From: Fusobacterium_C necrophorum_A
GTDB taxonomy: Bacteria; Fusobacteriota; Fusobacteriia; Fusobacteriales; Fusobacteriaceae
DNA: 35,777 bases
Assembly (NCBI RefSeq): GCF_004134945.1
Contig: NZ_SBAP01000025.1
Coordinates: forward strand, 1-35,777
Reading direction: 5' to 3'
Shown here: positions 23,653 to 31,467 of the stretch, in pieces
Position numbering within the stretch: the stretch's first letter is position 1
How the letters are laid out: every line of letters starts with the position of its first letter
The notes under the pieces: model-generated
The model's input: only the letters and a program-made list of their open reading frames with translations
Told to the model about the DNA's origin: nothing
Databases searched by the model: none
Translations under genes and position numbers: made by a program

Positions 23653-25263
23653 ATGAATATAAGAGAATTAGTTAGAAAAGCTGCACAAGAAAAATATCCT
23701 AATAATAAGTATGTAAAAGATAGGGTAGAAAGCGAACTAGGATATTTTGACAAGAATGATTGGTTTAAGCAGATTGAAATTCTTTTAAAAATTAAAGAAA
23801 TTTATAAAGGTCAAAATGTTTATATTTTTCCAATAGGACTGCTTTCACTTTATCTCTTAGAGTTAGAGTATATAAATCCCATGCCTGCCCATTATTACGA
23901 ACCGAATAAAAAAACTATTATATTTGATAATTCTGCATCTTATGGCGTAGACTTGCCTAAGAAAGATGGTTTTCATAGAGATGGATTTGATATTACAGGA
24001 GAATATATTTTAAATTTAAAAAGTAATAATGCCTTTAGATTGTATCTCTATGAGAAACATAGTGACTTAGTTAAAGATTTAATAGGAAATATTTATCCCT
24101 TTAAATCTAGAATAATTTCTTGGAATGCCGAGGAAATTTCTTATGGATCAACAATCATTACATTCAAAGATAGTTTTGCTGATAATTTTCTTGGTACGGA
24201 TTTGATAAAACAAATAGACGTAGATGATTTTTTATTAAGTTTAAATCCTAAAAAACAGGATTTAAAAGATATAATGAGATTTTTTCTTGATGATAATATA
24301 GAAGTACTGGATGAGATAAAAAGTTTTGGAGAAATGGTTGAACTTTCGGCTATATTAAGATTAACTAGAAAAGCAAATGTAGAGGTTAAGAAGACTTTAA
24401 ATCCCAAATTTCCAAGAACTAGGGAAGATATTTTTCTTTATTTAAAAAACAATGGATACTCAACTGAAGAATCTGCTAAATTAGCCAACGACATATCTTT
24501 TGGCAAGAATGCTGATTTAAACATAAAAGATAAAATGATTAAAAAGTATTTACAATCTTTTAGCTTTATTACACCTAAGGCATTTGTTTTGCACTTATAT
24601 CTTAGAGATTATTTTATTGCATTAAATTTAAAAAAAGAAGAGAATCAGCTTTTCGATGAGTGGAAAATAAAGTATAAAGAATTTGTTCCAGATGGCTTAG
24701 TAAATGTTAATTCATATGTTTTTGCAAGACCCAAAATTACAGTTATCTTAAAAGAAGTAAATGCTAAAAATAGTTTTGATTTAATGAGTTTTGTAAGAAA
24801 AGGTGCAGAAGGCGGTAAGACCTGGAATAATATTTCAAGATGGATTGCTAATATATTATATGACAAAGATTATGATGAAGTTGATTATATAGGAGAAAAA
24901 GAAAGAAAAAAATATCTTTCTCCTATTTCTGTAATTAACTTGAAAAAAACACCTGGAGGTGGAACAGCTAATAATTCTGAGATAGATAAATTTGCAAAAG
25001 CTGATAGGGAGTTCATAAAAAAACAACTTAAAATATACGACCCAGATATTATAATTTGCGGCGGAACTGGAGATATGCTTATTGAGAGTGTTCTCAATTT
25101 AGATAATAATAACTGGATTTTTCTTTCTAACTACCTTAGCTATTTAATTTACAAAAATAAGCTTATAGTTAAAACATACCATCCAGATAGCAGAATAAGT
25201 AAAAAAGATTTATTTGAGAACGTAGCCTTACCAATTAAAGATATACTGAAGAATAAAAAGTAG
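23653..25263 (+). CDS. PolC-like/uracil-DNA-glycosylase-like two-part protein, candidate defence factor
   Basis: The N-terminal half echoes Gram-positive PolC around its palm: INPMPAHYYEPNKK (about 74-87) and YGVDLPKKDGFHRDGFDI (97-114), like PolC N-P-L-P-P-H-Y ... G-F-D-L-P ... D-G-H-D-I. FPRTREDIFLYLKNNGYS fits a later PolC segment. The catalytic D-x-D stretch is not preserved. The C-terminal third looks like a uracil-DNA-glycosylase fold: ITVILKEVN (362-370), TWNNISRWI, SVINLKKTPGG, and KTYHPDSR (507-514). It follows type III restriction genes but has its own promoter region. The ATG at 23653 follows AAGGAGG. The two-part reading is by pattern; anti-phage action is inferred. Confidence 0.5.
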   Translation: MNIRELVRKAAQEKYPNNKYVKDRVESELGYFDKNDWFKQIEILLKIKEIYKGQNVYIFPIGLLSLYLLELEYINPMPAHYYEPNKKTIIFDNSASYGVDLPKKDGFHRDGFDITGEYILNLKSNNAFRLYLYEKHSDLVKDLIGNIYPFKSRIISWNAEEISYGSTIITFKDSFADNFLGTDLIKQIDVDDFLLSLNPKKQDLKDIMRFFLDDNIEVLDEIKSFGEMVELSAILRLTRKANVEVKKTLNPKFPRTREDIFLYLKNNGYSTEESAKLANDISFGKNADLNIKDKMIKKYLQSFSFITPKAFVLHLYLRDYFIALNLKKEENQLFDEWKIKYKEFVPDGLVNVNSYVFARPKITVILKEVNAKNSFDLMSFVRKGAEGGKTWNNISRWIANILYDKDYDEVDYIGEKERKKYLSPISVINLKKTPGGGTANNSEIDKFAKADREFIKKQLKIYDPDIIICGGTGDMLIESVLNLDNNNWIFLSNYLSYLIYKNKLIVKTYHPDSRISKKDLFENVALPIKDILKNKK

Positions 25264-25332
25264 AGATTTTAGTATGTGTTTTAAAGGAGAATACAAAAAA
25301 ATTAAATTTAATATTTAAGTCGAGAATAACCT

Positions 25333-25366
25333 AAAGACGGGGAGAGGATATCTTCATCGTCTTTTT
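25333..25366 (+). terminator. terminator or leader hairpin before the DUF3847 gene
   Basis: AAAGACG (25333-25339) pairs with CGTCTTT (25358-25364), followed by more T. It lies between the glycosylase-like gene and the next start, so it may end the former or attenuate the latter. Confidence 0.55.
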
Positions 25367-25390
25367 TTAATACAAGAAAGGAATTATAGT

Positions 25391-25681
25391 ATGAAAAAAT
25401 TAGAACAAATAAGACAAGAGTCAAAAGAAATAAAAGATAAAATAGATGACACAGAAGAAAGATTAAGGCAACTAAAAAATCAAGAAAAGAAGATATTAAA
25501 ACAAGACATAGTAAAAAGAAGAAAAGAAAGAACTCATAGGCTCATAACAAGAGGAGCAATCTTAGAAAGCCTTATAGAAAATGCAGAGGAACTAACAGAT
25601 GAAGAAATAAAAATCCTATTAGAAGAAGCAACAAAGACAAAAGAATTTAAAGAAACACTAAAAATAATGAGAGAAAATTAA
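25391..25681 (+). CDS. DUF3847 family mobilization accessory protein
   Basis: The 96-residue product begins with a coiled coil (IKDKIDDTEERLRQLKNQEK) and carries the family's RKERTHRLITRGAILES stretch. DUF3847 proteins are regularly found just before MobA/MobL relaxases and probably help bind oriT, which lies immediately downstream here. AAGAAAGGAA precedes the ATG. Confidence 0.75.
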   Translation: MKKLEQIRQESKEIKDKIDDTEERLRQLKNQEKKILKQDIVKRRKERTHRLITRGAILESLIENAEELTDEEIKILLEEATKTKEFKETLKIMREN

Positions 25682-25702
25682 GAAAATAAAATAATCAAAT
25701 CT

Positions 25703-25776
25703 CCCTTAGATTTTCTAAGGGCGCAATTATACACCCTAAAGGGTGCTTGCGTCCTGCGGAGCTAAACCCTTGCAGG
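25703..25776 (-). other. oriT of MobQ (RSF1010/pIP501-like) type
   Basis: Read on the minus strand, the hairpin CACCCTTTAGGGTG (25732-25745) is followed directly by TATAATTGCGCCCTTA (25716-25731). This resembles the MobQ nick region consensus A-T-A-A-G-T-G-C-G-C-C-C-T-T-A with its upstream hairpin. A further hairpin (CCCTTAGA / TCTAAGGG, 25703-25721) covers the nick region, and CCTGC/GCAGG (25753-25776) form another. The exact nick base is not assigned. The relaxase gene starts 240 bases away. Confidence 0.75.
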
Positions 25777-25869
25777 GAGCAACAACCATTCGCTTTTTAA
25801 AAGTCAAGGGTAAATAAACTCGCTAACGCTCGCCCTTGAATTTTAAAATTTGAAATGAACAAAACAATT

Positions 25870-25916
25870 AAGCCGACATACTGAAACAACAAAAATTAAT
25901 TCAGTAGTCGGCTTTT
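25870..25916 (+). terminator. strong terminator between oriT and the relaxase gene
   Basis: AAGCCGACATACTGA (25870-25884) pairs with TCAGTAGTCGGCTT (25901-25914) with one bulge, followed by T. The remaining bases of the 25682-26015 gap hold oriT on the left and nothing else I can name on the right. Confidence 0.8.
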
Positions 25917-26015
25917 TCTATTCTATCATTTCAAAACGCTCATTCACAAAGTGGATATAAAAAATCTATTAAGCCTCCACCTAAAACAACAAAAAAAGAA
26001 AGGAAGTGATAAAAA

Positions 26016-27656
26016 ATGGCAGACAGTTTTCATTTTTCAGTAAACATAATATCAAGAGGAAAAGGCAAAAGTGCAGTAGCAAGTGCAGCATATATAAGTG
26101 GAGAAAAAATAAAAAATGAATGGGACGGAGTAACCCATGACTACACAAGAAAAGAAAAAGTATTAGTAAAAAATATAATATTGCCTGATCATATACCGAA
26201 AGAATTTAATGATAGGTCTACCTTATGGAATAAAGTAGAAATGGCAGAAAAAAATTCTAATGCACAACTAGCAAGACAATTCATAATAGGACTACCAAAA
26301 GAATTAACTTTAAGTGAAAATAAAAACCTAGTCGAAAGATTTATAAAAGAAAATCTAACATCACAAGGAATGATAGTAGATTATGCAATTCATGATGAGA
26401 GTCAAGATAAAAATGGAAATATTCATTGTCATATAATGACCATAATGCGACCCATAAACGAAAAAGGAGAGTTCTTAGCAAAGTCAAAAAAAGAATATAT
26501 CCTAGATGAAAAAGGAGAAAAAGTATTAAACAAAAATGGAAAACCCAAAACAAGAAAAGTAGAACTAACAACCTGGAACGATAAAGGCAATGTAGAAAAA
26601 TGGAGAGGAAATTTTTCAAAACTTTGCAATGAATATCTGGCAAAAAACAAGATAGAAAAAAGAGTAGACCATAGGAGTTTTAAAAGACAAAATTCAGATT
26701 ATCTACCGACAATCCATTTAGGATCAGCAGCAAGTGCAATGGAAAGAAAGGGAATAGAAACTGACAAGGGAAACTATAATAGAGAAATAAGAAAATATAA
26801 TGACTTGGTAAAAACAATAAAAGAAGAGATAAAAACATTAAAGGGTTGGATAGGAAATCTATTAGATAACTTATCTACTGCTTATGAAAAATTTAAGGAT
26901 GTAGAAAGAGATAAGGTAATAGACAACCCTAAACTTTTCAATCTAACAAATTATCTATTAACTTATTCAGAAATTCAAAAAGAAAAAAGTAAATATCTAA
27001 AAGGATATGCAAAAACTAATAAAGAAAAATATGACTTCAAAAAGCTAACAAGTGCATATAGTTATTTAAGAAAAAATAATATAGAAACCATAGGTCAGTT
27101 ACAAACAAAAATAGAAAGTTTAAAGTCTAATAGTTATAGGCTAAATAAAAAAGCAAAGACAATTCATAAAGAAATGGAAGATGTAGAAAAGAAAATTCTA
27201 TACTATGAAATCTACAAAGCCAAAAAAGAAGTTTATGAAGAATATCAAAAGAAAAATATATTCACAAAAGACGCATTCTATAATAAACACAAGAAAGACA
27301 TAGACCAATATAAAGTAGTAAGTGGGAAATTAAAAAAACGCCTATCAGATAAGGAAAAACTAAGTCCTAAAAAGTGGAATGAAGAAAAAAATCTTTTAAT
27401 GGGAAAGCTTGAAGAAATAAATAAAGAAAAAGACAAGATAAAAGATGAATACCAGGAAATTAATCATATAAAATATTCGGTAGATTTTGTAAACAAAGAA
27501 TTAGGTATAGATTTATCCATAGAAATAGATAAGCTTATAAAACAAGGTGAAAAACCAAGCGTAATAGCACAGATTAAAAAATTCCAAGACCAAGTTATTA
27601 AAGATAATGAATACAGAGAAATGATGAAAAACAAGAAAATGGATCAAGAAAGATAA
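26016..27656 (+). CDS. MobA/MobL (MobQ) relaxase
   Basis: The enzyme nicks oriT and stays covalently attached to the transferred strand. The N-terminal relaxase domain shows FHFSVNIISRGKGKSAVASA, then AAYISGE with the likely catalytic Tyr26, and the metal site NIHCHIMTIMRPI with His137 and His139. Residues about 250-546 are coiled-coil-rich and lysine-rich, without a primase or helicase domain. At 546 residues it fits MobA/MobL proteins of Firmicutes elements. GAAAGGAAGTGA precedes the ATG. Confidence 0.9.
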   Translation: MADSFHFSVNIISRGKGKSAVASAAYISGEKIKNEWDGVTHDYTRKEKVLVKNIILPDHIPKEFNDRSTLWNKVEMAEKNSNAQLARQFIIGLPKELTLSENKNLVERFIKENLTSQGMIVDYAIHDESQDKNGNIHCHIMTIMRPINEKGEFLAKSKKEYILDEKGEKVLNKNGKPKTRKVELTTWNDKGNVEKWRGNFSKLCNEYLAKNKIEKRVDHRSFKRQNSDYLPTIHLGSAASAMERKGIETDKGNYNREIRKYNDLVKTIKEEIKTLKGWIGNLLDNLSTAYEKFKDVERDKVIDNPKLFNLTNYLLTYSEIQKEKSKYLKGYAKTNKEKYDFKKLTSAYSYLRKNNIETIGQLQTKIESLKSNSYRLNKKAKTIHKEMEDVEKKILYYEIYKAKKEVYEEYQKKNIFTKDAFYNKHKKDIDQYKVVSGKLKKRLSDKEKLSPKKWNEEKNLLMGKLEEINKEKDKIKDEYQEINHIKYSVDFVNKELGIDLSIEIDKLIKQGEKPSVIAQIKKFQDQVIKDNEYREMMKNKKMDQER

Positions 27657-27729
27657 GACCTGGTAAAAATATCTTATCCAAGCTATAATATTACCAAGAA
27701 AATAAAGACCGTTCTAGGAGGTAATAGAG

Positions 27730-27903
27730 ATGAATAAAAGGCAAGAGCTAATAGACGAACTCATAAAAGCAAATGAAGATGGAACATACAAAACATATAA
27801 AAGCACAGAAGAAATAAAATCAATGAACAATGAAGAAATACAGGTTATATATTCCAACATGAAAAACTATCTATCAGACAAAAGAACATACACAAACTAC
27901 TAA
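27730..27903 (+). CDS. 57-residue small protein after the relaxase
   Basis: TAGGAGGTAA precedes the ATG. The product begins MNKRQELIDELIKANEDGTY and ends with two short helices; it is soluble and charged. Similar small frames are common behind relaxases in Firmicutes elements, but I cannot name a family. Confidence 0.55.
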   Translation: MNKRQELIDELIKANEDGTYKTYKSTEEIKSMNNEEIQVIYSNMKNYLSDKRTYTNY

Positions 27904-28017
27904 AGGTGGAAAGGTATTGTAAGCTATTTAAAAGTATAAAAGGTACAAAGACCTAAGAAAGATATAAAAACATCAAAATAAAGTATTCCACCACTAATAA
28001 CCAAATAAAAACAATCA

Positions 28018-28060
28018 AAGGGAAGTATAGAAAAATTAAAGCCTATACTTCCCTTTTTTT
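28018..28060 (+). terminator. terminator after the relaxase unit
   Basis: AAGGGAAGTATAG (28018-28030) and CTATACTTCCCTT (28043-28055) form a perfect 13-bp stem with a 12-base loop and a T tract. It lies 24 bases before the PcfB-like start, so it may also serve as an attenuator. Confidence 0.85.
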
Positions 28061-28083
28061 AATTCAAACAAAGGAGATAAAAC

Positions 28084-28611
28084 ATGATAAACGAAGAAAT
28101 AAGCAAAGAAGCAGGTCAAGCAGCACAAAACATAATAACATACACAATAAAGGCAGCAAAAGAATCAATCAACTTAGACAAAGAAATAAGAAAAAAGATG
28201 AATGAAACTTTAGAAAAAGCAAACGGAAACTTAAAAAGTCTTATGGGCGATGAAATGAAAATAAAAGACCTCTACAAAAAAGGACAACTAGAAAATATAA
28301 GCATAGATCAAAGCAATCTCAAAGACTTAAAAAAAGAACTAAACAAACTTGGAGTAAGTTTCTCAGTAATGAAAAACAAAGAAAGCCAAAACTATGAAGT
28401 ATTTTTCCAAGCCAAAGACATAAAAGTAATGGAATATGCCTTTAAACAAGTCATAGCCAAGGAAAATAAAAAAGAAAAAGAAAGTATCCTAAAGCAAATA
28501 AAAAAATACAAAGACCTATCCAATGAAAAGGATAAGACAAAAGAGAAAGTCAAAAGGAAAGTAAAAGAAAAAGTAAAACCAAACAAAAAAGATATGACCA
28601 GGGAAATCTAA
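28084..28611 (+). CDS. PcfB (DUF3801) family mobilization protein
   Basis: PcfB-type proteins help bring the relaxase-DNA complex to the coupling protein. The core MKIKDLYKKGQLENISIDQS ... KKELNKLGVSFSVMKNKES ... YEVFFQAKDIKVMEYAFKQV follows the family pattern exactly (K-x-L-x-x-L ... F-x-V-x-K-x-K ... F-F-x-A-K-D). A Lys-rich tail ends the 175 residues. Without a coupling protein in the element it presumably uses that of a helper. CAAAGGAGAT precedes the ATG. Confidence 0.8.
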   Translation: MINEEISKEAGQAAQNIITYTIKAAKESINLDKEIRKKMNETLEKANGNLKSLMGDEMKIKDLYKKGQLENISIDQSNLKDLKKELNKLGVSFSVMKNKESQNYEVFFQAKDIKVMEYAFKQVIAKENKKEKESILKQIKKYKDLSNEKDKTKEKVKRKVKEKVKPNKKDMTREI

Positions 28612-28700
28612 GGGAGTAACGAAAAGTTACACCCTTAAATAAGCATAATAACAAGACTTCTGGAAAGCAGAAGTCCAGAATTCCGAAAATCGGAAATCAA
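28612..28700 (+). promoter_or_regulatory. three hairpins before the replisome-organizer gene
   Basis: TAAGGG-A-GTAAC pairs with GTTAC-A-CCCTTA (about 28610-28637). GACTTCTG (28655-28662) pairs with CAGAAGTC (28668-28675), and TTCCGA (28681-28686) with TCGGAA (28690-28695). The last two abut the ribosome binding site of the next gene, so translational or transcriptional attenuation is plausible. Confidence 0.4.
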
Positions 28701-28713
28701 GAAAGGAACAGAT

Positions 28714-29451
28714 ATGGCAACAAACAAAAGATATTATTGGATAAAATTAAAAGAAGAATTTTTCACAGACAAAAGGATAAAAAGACTAAGGAGAATATCG
28801 GGAGGAGATACCTACACGATAATCTACCTTAAACTTTTACTACTAAGCCTAAAAGATGAGGGCAAACTCTATTATGACGGAGTAGAAAGTGATTTTATAA
28901 AAGAGTTAGCACTAACCATAGATGAAACAGACGATGATGTAATGGTTACGGTAAATTATTTAATCAATCAAGGCTTATTAGAAGTTGTAACAGAAAATGA
29001 TGAATACTACTTAACTGAAATACCAAGTCTAATAGGATCAGAAACAGCTTCTACAAGGCGTTCAAGAAAGTCTAGAGAATTAAAAATGTTGCAATGCAAC
29101 GCCAATGCAACACATAAGCAACAAAAGTGCAACGGAGAGATAGAGATAGAGAAAGATATAGAGATAGATAAAGAGAGAGAGGGAGAGATAGATAAAAAGT
29201 CCACCCCCATCTTTTATGGAGAATTCAAAAATGTAAGGTTAAGCAAAGAAGAATATAAGAACCTTAAAGAAAAATTAAACTCACACACAGACATAATGAT
29301 AAATAAACTATCAAGATACATGGAAAGCAGAGGTAAGACCTACCAAAACCACTATGCAACAATCTTAAATTGGTATGAAGAAGATAAAGACAAACTAACA
29401 CAGAAAGGTTTAAATAAAAAAATGAACTATGATGTAGGAGAATCTTTATAG
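28714..29451 (+). CDS. phage replisome organizer N-terminal family replication protein
   Basis: The N-terminal 120 residues (KRYYWIKLKEEFFTDKRIKR, DTYTIIYLKLLLLSLKDEGK, VNYLINQGLLEVVTENDEYY) match the winged-helix domain of phage replisome organizers and DnaD-like initiators. A linker of EIEIEKDIEIDKERE repeats follows, then a C-terminal helical part ending MNYDVGESL. It may let the excised circle replicate. The linker DNA is a run of GAGATA-like units. AAGAAAGGAAC precedes the ATG. Confidence 0.8.
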   Translation: MATNKRYYWIKLKEEFFTDKRIKRLRRISGGDTYTIIYLKLLLLSLKDEGKLYYDGVESDFIKELALTIDETDDDVMVTVNYLINQGLLEVVTENDEYYLTEIPSLIGSETASTRRSRKSRELKMLQCNANATHKQQKCNGEIEIEKDIEIDKEREGEIDKKSTPIFYGEFKNVRLSKEEYKNLKEKLNSHTDIMINKLSRYMESRGKTYQNHYATILNWYEEDKDKLTQKGLNKKMNYDVGESL

Positions 29452-29544
29452 GTAAAAAGAGGTGGAAAGGCACTATTAAAGACTTTAAGTCTAAAAAGGT
29501 ATCTAAGTATGCCAGAGATAATAAAAAGATAAATATGACACTTA

Positions 29545-29586
29545 AAAGGCGATTAGAAAATTAAAAATCTAATCGCCTTTTTTATT
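29545..29586 (+). terminator. terminator after the replication gene
   Basis: AAAGGCGATTAGA (29545-29557) and TCTAATCGCCTTT (29568-29580) form a perfect 13-bp stem followed by T. It lies 22 bases before the next small gene. Confidence 0.85.
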
Positions 29587-29607
29587 GCAACAAAAGGGAG
29601 AAATTAT

Positions 29608-29769
29608 ATGGAATTAAAAAAGAAAAAACGAAGTGGAAAAATCAACTATGAAATAAAGCGTGTATATGTAGGCAAAAAGCCGATTGAAGAAGTATTTGAA
29701 GATATTATCGAGCATGTAGTCGAAAGAAACTTAGAAAAAGACAGAGAAAATAAACAAACGCAAGCGTAA
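29608..29769 (+). CDS. 53-residue basic small protein before the recombinase
   Basis: AAAGGGAGAAA precedes the ATG. The product starts MELKKKKRSGKINYEIKRVY and continues VGKKPIEEVFEDIIEHVVER; its basic start and amphipathic helices suggest nucleic-acid binding. Small proteins of this kind often sit before the large serine recombinase of Firmicutes elements, but function is unknown. Confidence 0.6.
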   Translation: MELKKKKRSGKINYEIKRVYVGKKPIEEVFEDIIEHVVERNLEKDRENKQTQA

Positions 29770-29776
29770 GTATTGA

Positions 29777-29831
29777 TTGACTAAACGGGAGTATTTTAGT
29801 ATAATTAAATTATTGAGATAGTCCTGTTTAG
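29777..29831 (+). promoter_or_regulatory. recombinase promoter with flanking inverted repeat
   Basis: TTGACT (29777-29782), 17 bases, TATAAT (29800-29805). CTAAACGGGA (29781-29790) and TCCTGTTTAG (29822-29831) are inverted repeats with one mismatch that flank the -10 region, a natural operator or a hairpin that hides the ribosome binding site. Confidence 0.65.
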
Positions 29832-29847
29832 GGAAAGGAGATTGAAA

Positions 29848-31467
29848 TTGGGCAGGACTAAAAAATATGTAGCAGGACTTTATTGTAGACTATCAAAAGA
29901 CGATGGAAACTCAGTTGAGAGTATGAGTATATGGTCACAAAAAGTAATGTTAAAACAATTTGCAGAAAGTAACGGTATCGCAATTTATGATTATTATGTA
30001 GATGATGGTTATTCGGGAACAAACTTTGAAAGACCATCATTTAAGAAGATGATTACTGATATTGAAAACGGAAAAATAAATTGTGTTATAACAAAAGACT
30101 TATCAAGGTTAGGAAGAAACTATCTTCAAAGTGGAGCATATATCGAAATGTACTTTCCACAAAAGAATATAAGATATATTGCAATAACTGATGGTATAGA
30201 CACATTAAATAGCAATCAAAATGATATTATGCCATTTAAAAACATTCTCAATGAAATGTACGCAAAGGATACTTCCAAAAAAGTTAAAAGTGCAATTCAA
30301 AGCAGAATGAGAGAGGGAACATATATAGGCTCTAAAGCTCCATTTGGTTATCTAAAAGACCCTAATAATAAACGCAGATTAATCATAGATGAGAAAACTA
30401 AACCTATAATAGAACTCATTTATAAATTGTGTTTAGAGGGTAAGGGTACTCAACTTATTAGCCAGGAGTTGATGAAGAGAAAAATTCCAAGACCAAGTGC
30501 TTTTGTTGAAAATGCTGAAAAGCTTTATGGACTAACAGAAGAAAATAAATATCAATGGTCACATAGAATGGTGTTAAATGTTTTACGAGATCCAGTTTAT
30601 TGTGGAAATATGGCAAGAAATAAAAGACCTACCTTATCATTTAAGAACTCAAAAAGAATGTATATTCCTAAAAGTGACTATATTTATGCTAGAAATACCC
30701 ACGAGGGAATAGTCAGCGAGGAAGTATGGGAACAAGTTCAAACAATGGTCGATAAGAGGAAGTGTAACAATAAAAAGGGACTCTATTATGACAACATTTT
30801 TCAAGGACTTGTAAGATGTCCTAAATGTGGCTATGCATTGACACCAAAAACTGATTATAGGCTTAAAAAGAAAGAACTAATAGACTTTGTTCACTTTTCT
30901 TGCTCCACATATAAAAAATATGGAGTAAATGCTTGTTCATCACACAGAATTGAAGCTAGGGATCTATATAATATTGTTCTTGAAGATATACAATATCATG
31001 GAAGTATGGCACTATCTGCTAAAGAAGACTTTGTCGAAAAAATAATAGAAAAGATTGAAGTAGAAAAAATTGATGAGGGAAAAGAACTATCTAAAAAGCT
31101 GGAGCTTAAAAAGAACCAATTAGCAGAATTAGATAGAAGCTATGAACAGTTATATGAAGATAGGTTAGAGGGAAATATAACCGAAAGAAACTTTAATCTA
31201 ATGAATGTGAGTATATCTAAAAAACAAGACAAGTTAATCGAGGAAATCAAAGTCTTAGAGGGCGATATAGAAGTATCTTTTGAAACTGAAGATAACTACA
31301 AGAAATTCATGAACAATATTAGCAAGTACGCTAAGATAAAATCGCTAAACAGATATATTCTAAATCAAGTTATAGATAAGATATATGTCTATGACAAGGA
31401 AGAAATAGACGGTCAAATAAGCCAAAAAGTTGAAATTCACTACAAGTTTATAGGTAAATTAAATTGA
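29848..31467 (+). CDS. large serine recombinase (TndX/TnpX-like integrase)
   Basis: The enzyme integrates and excises the element. The N-terminal catalytic domain shows YCRLSKDDG with Ser16, YVDDGYSGTNFERPSF, and ITKDLSRLGRNYLQSG. A recombinase domain follows (APFGYLKDP, then W-S-H-R-M-V-L-N-V-L-R-D-P-V-Y-C-G), then a zinc ribbon (RCPKCGYALTPK ... FSCSTYKK), and a C-terminal coiled coil. At 539 residues it fits the TndX group. I chose the TTG at 29848, 7 bases after AAAGGAG; a TTG at 29842 is too close to it. The stop TGA overlaps a TTG that opens the C-terminal helicase fragment. Confidence 0.92.
   Translation: MGRTKKYVAGLYCRLSKDDGNSVESMSIWSQKVMLKQFAESNGIAIYDYYVDDGYSGTNFERPSFKKMITDIENGKINCVITKDLSRLGRNYLQSGAYIEMYFPQKNIRYIAITDGIDTLNSNQNDIMPFKNILNEMYAKDTSKKVKSAIQSRMREGTYIGSKAPFGYLKDPNNKRRLIIDEKTKPIIELIYKLCLEGKGTQLISQELMKRKIPRPSAFVENAEKLYGLTEENKYQWSHRMVLNVLRDPVYCGNMARNKRPTLSFKNSKRMYIPKSDYIYARNTHEGIVSEEVWEQVQTMVDKRKCNNKKGLYYDNIFQGLVRCPKCGYALTPKTDYRLKKKELIDFVHFSCSTYKKYGVNACSSHRIEARDLYNIVLEDIQYHGSMALSAKEDFVEKIIEKIEVEKIDEGKELSKKLELKKNQLAELDRSYEQLYEDRLEGNITERNFNLMNVSISKKQDKLIEEIKVLEGDIEVSFETEDNYKKFMNNISKYAKIKSLNRYILNQVIDKIYVYDKEEIDGQISQKVEIHYKFIGKLN

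Noticed and set aside
29150..29195. GAGATA-type tandem repeat inside the replisome-organizer gene.
   Set aside because: It encodes an E-I/D-K linker between domains and looks like ordinary low-complexity sequence; iteron function is possible but unsupported.
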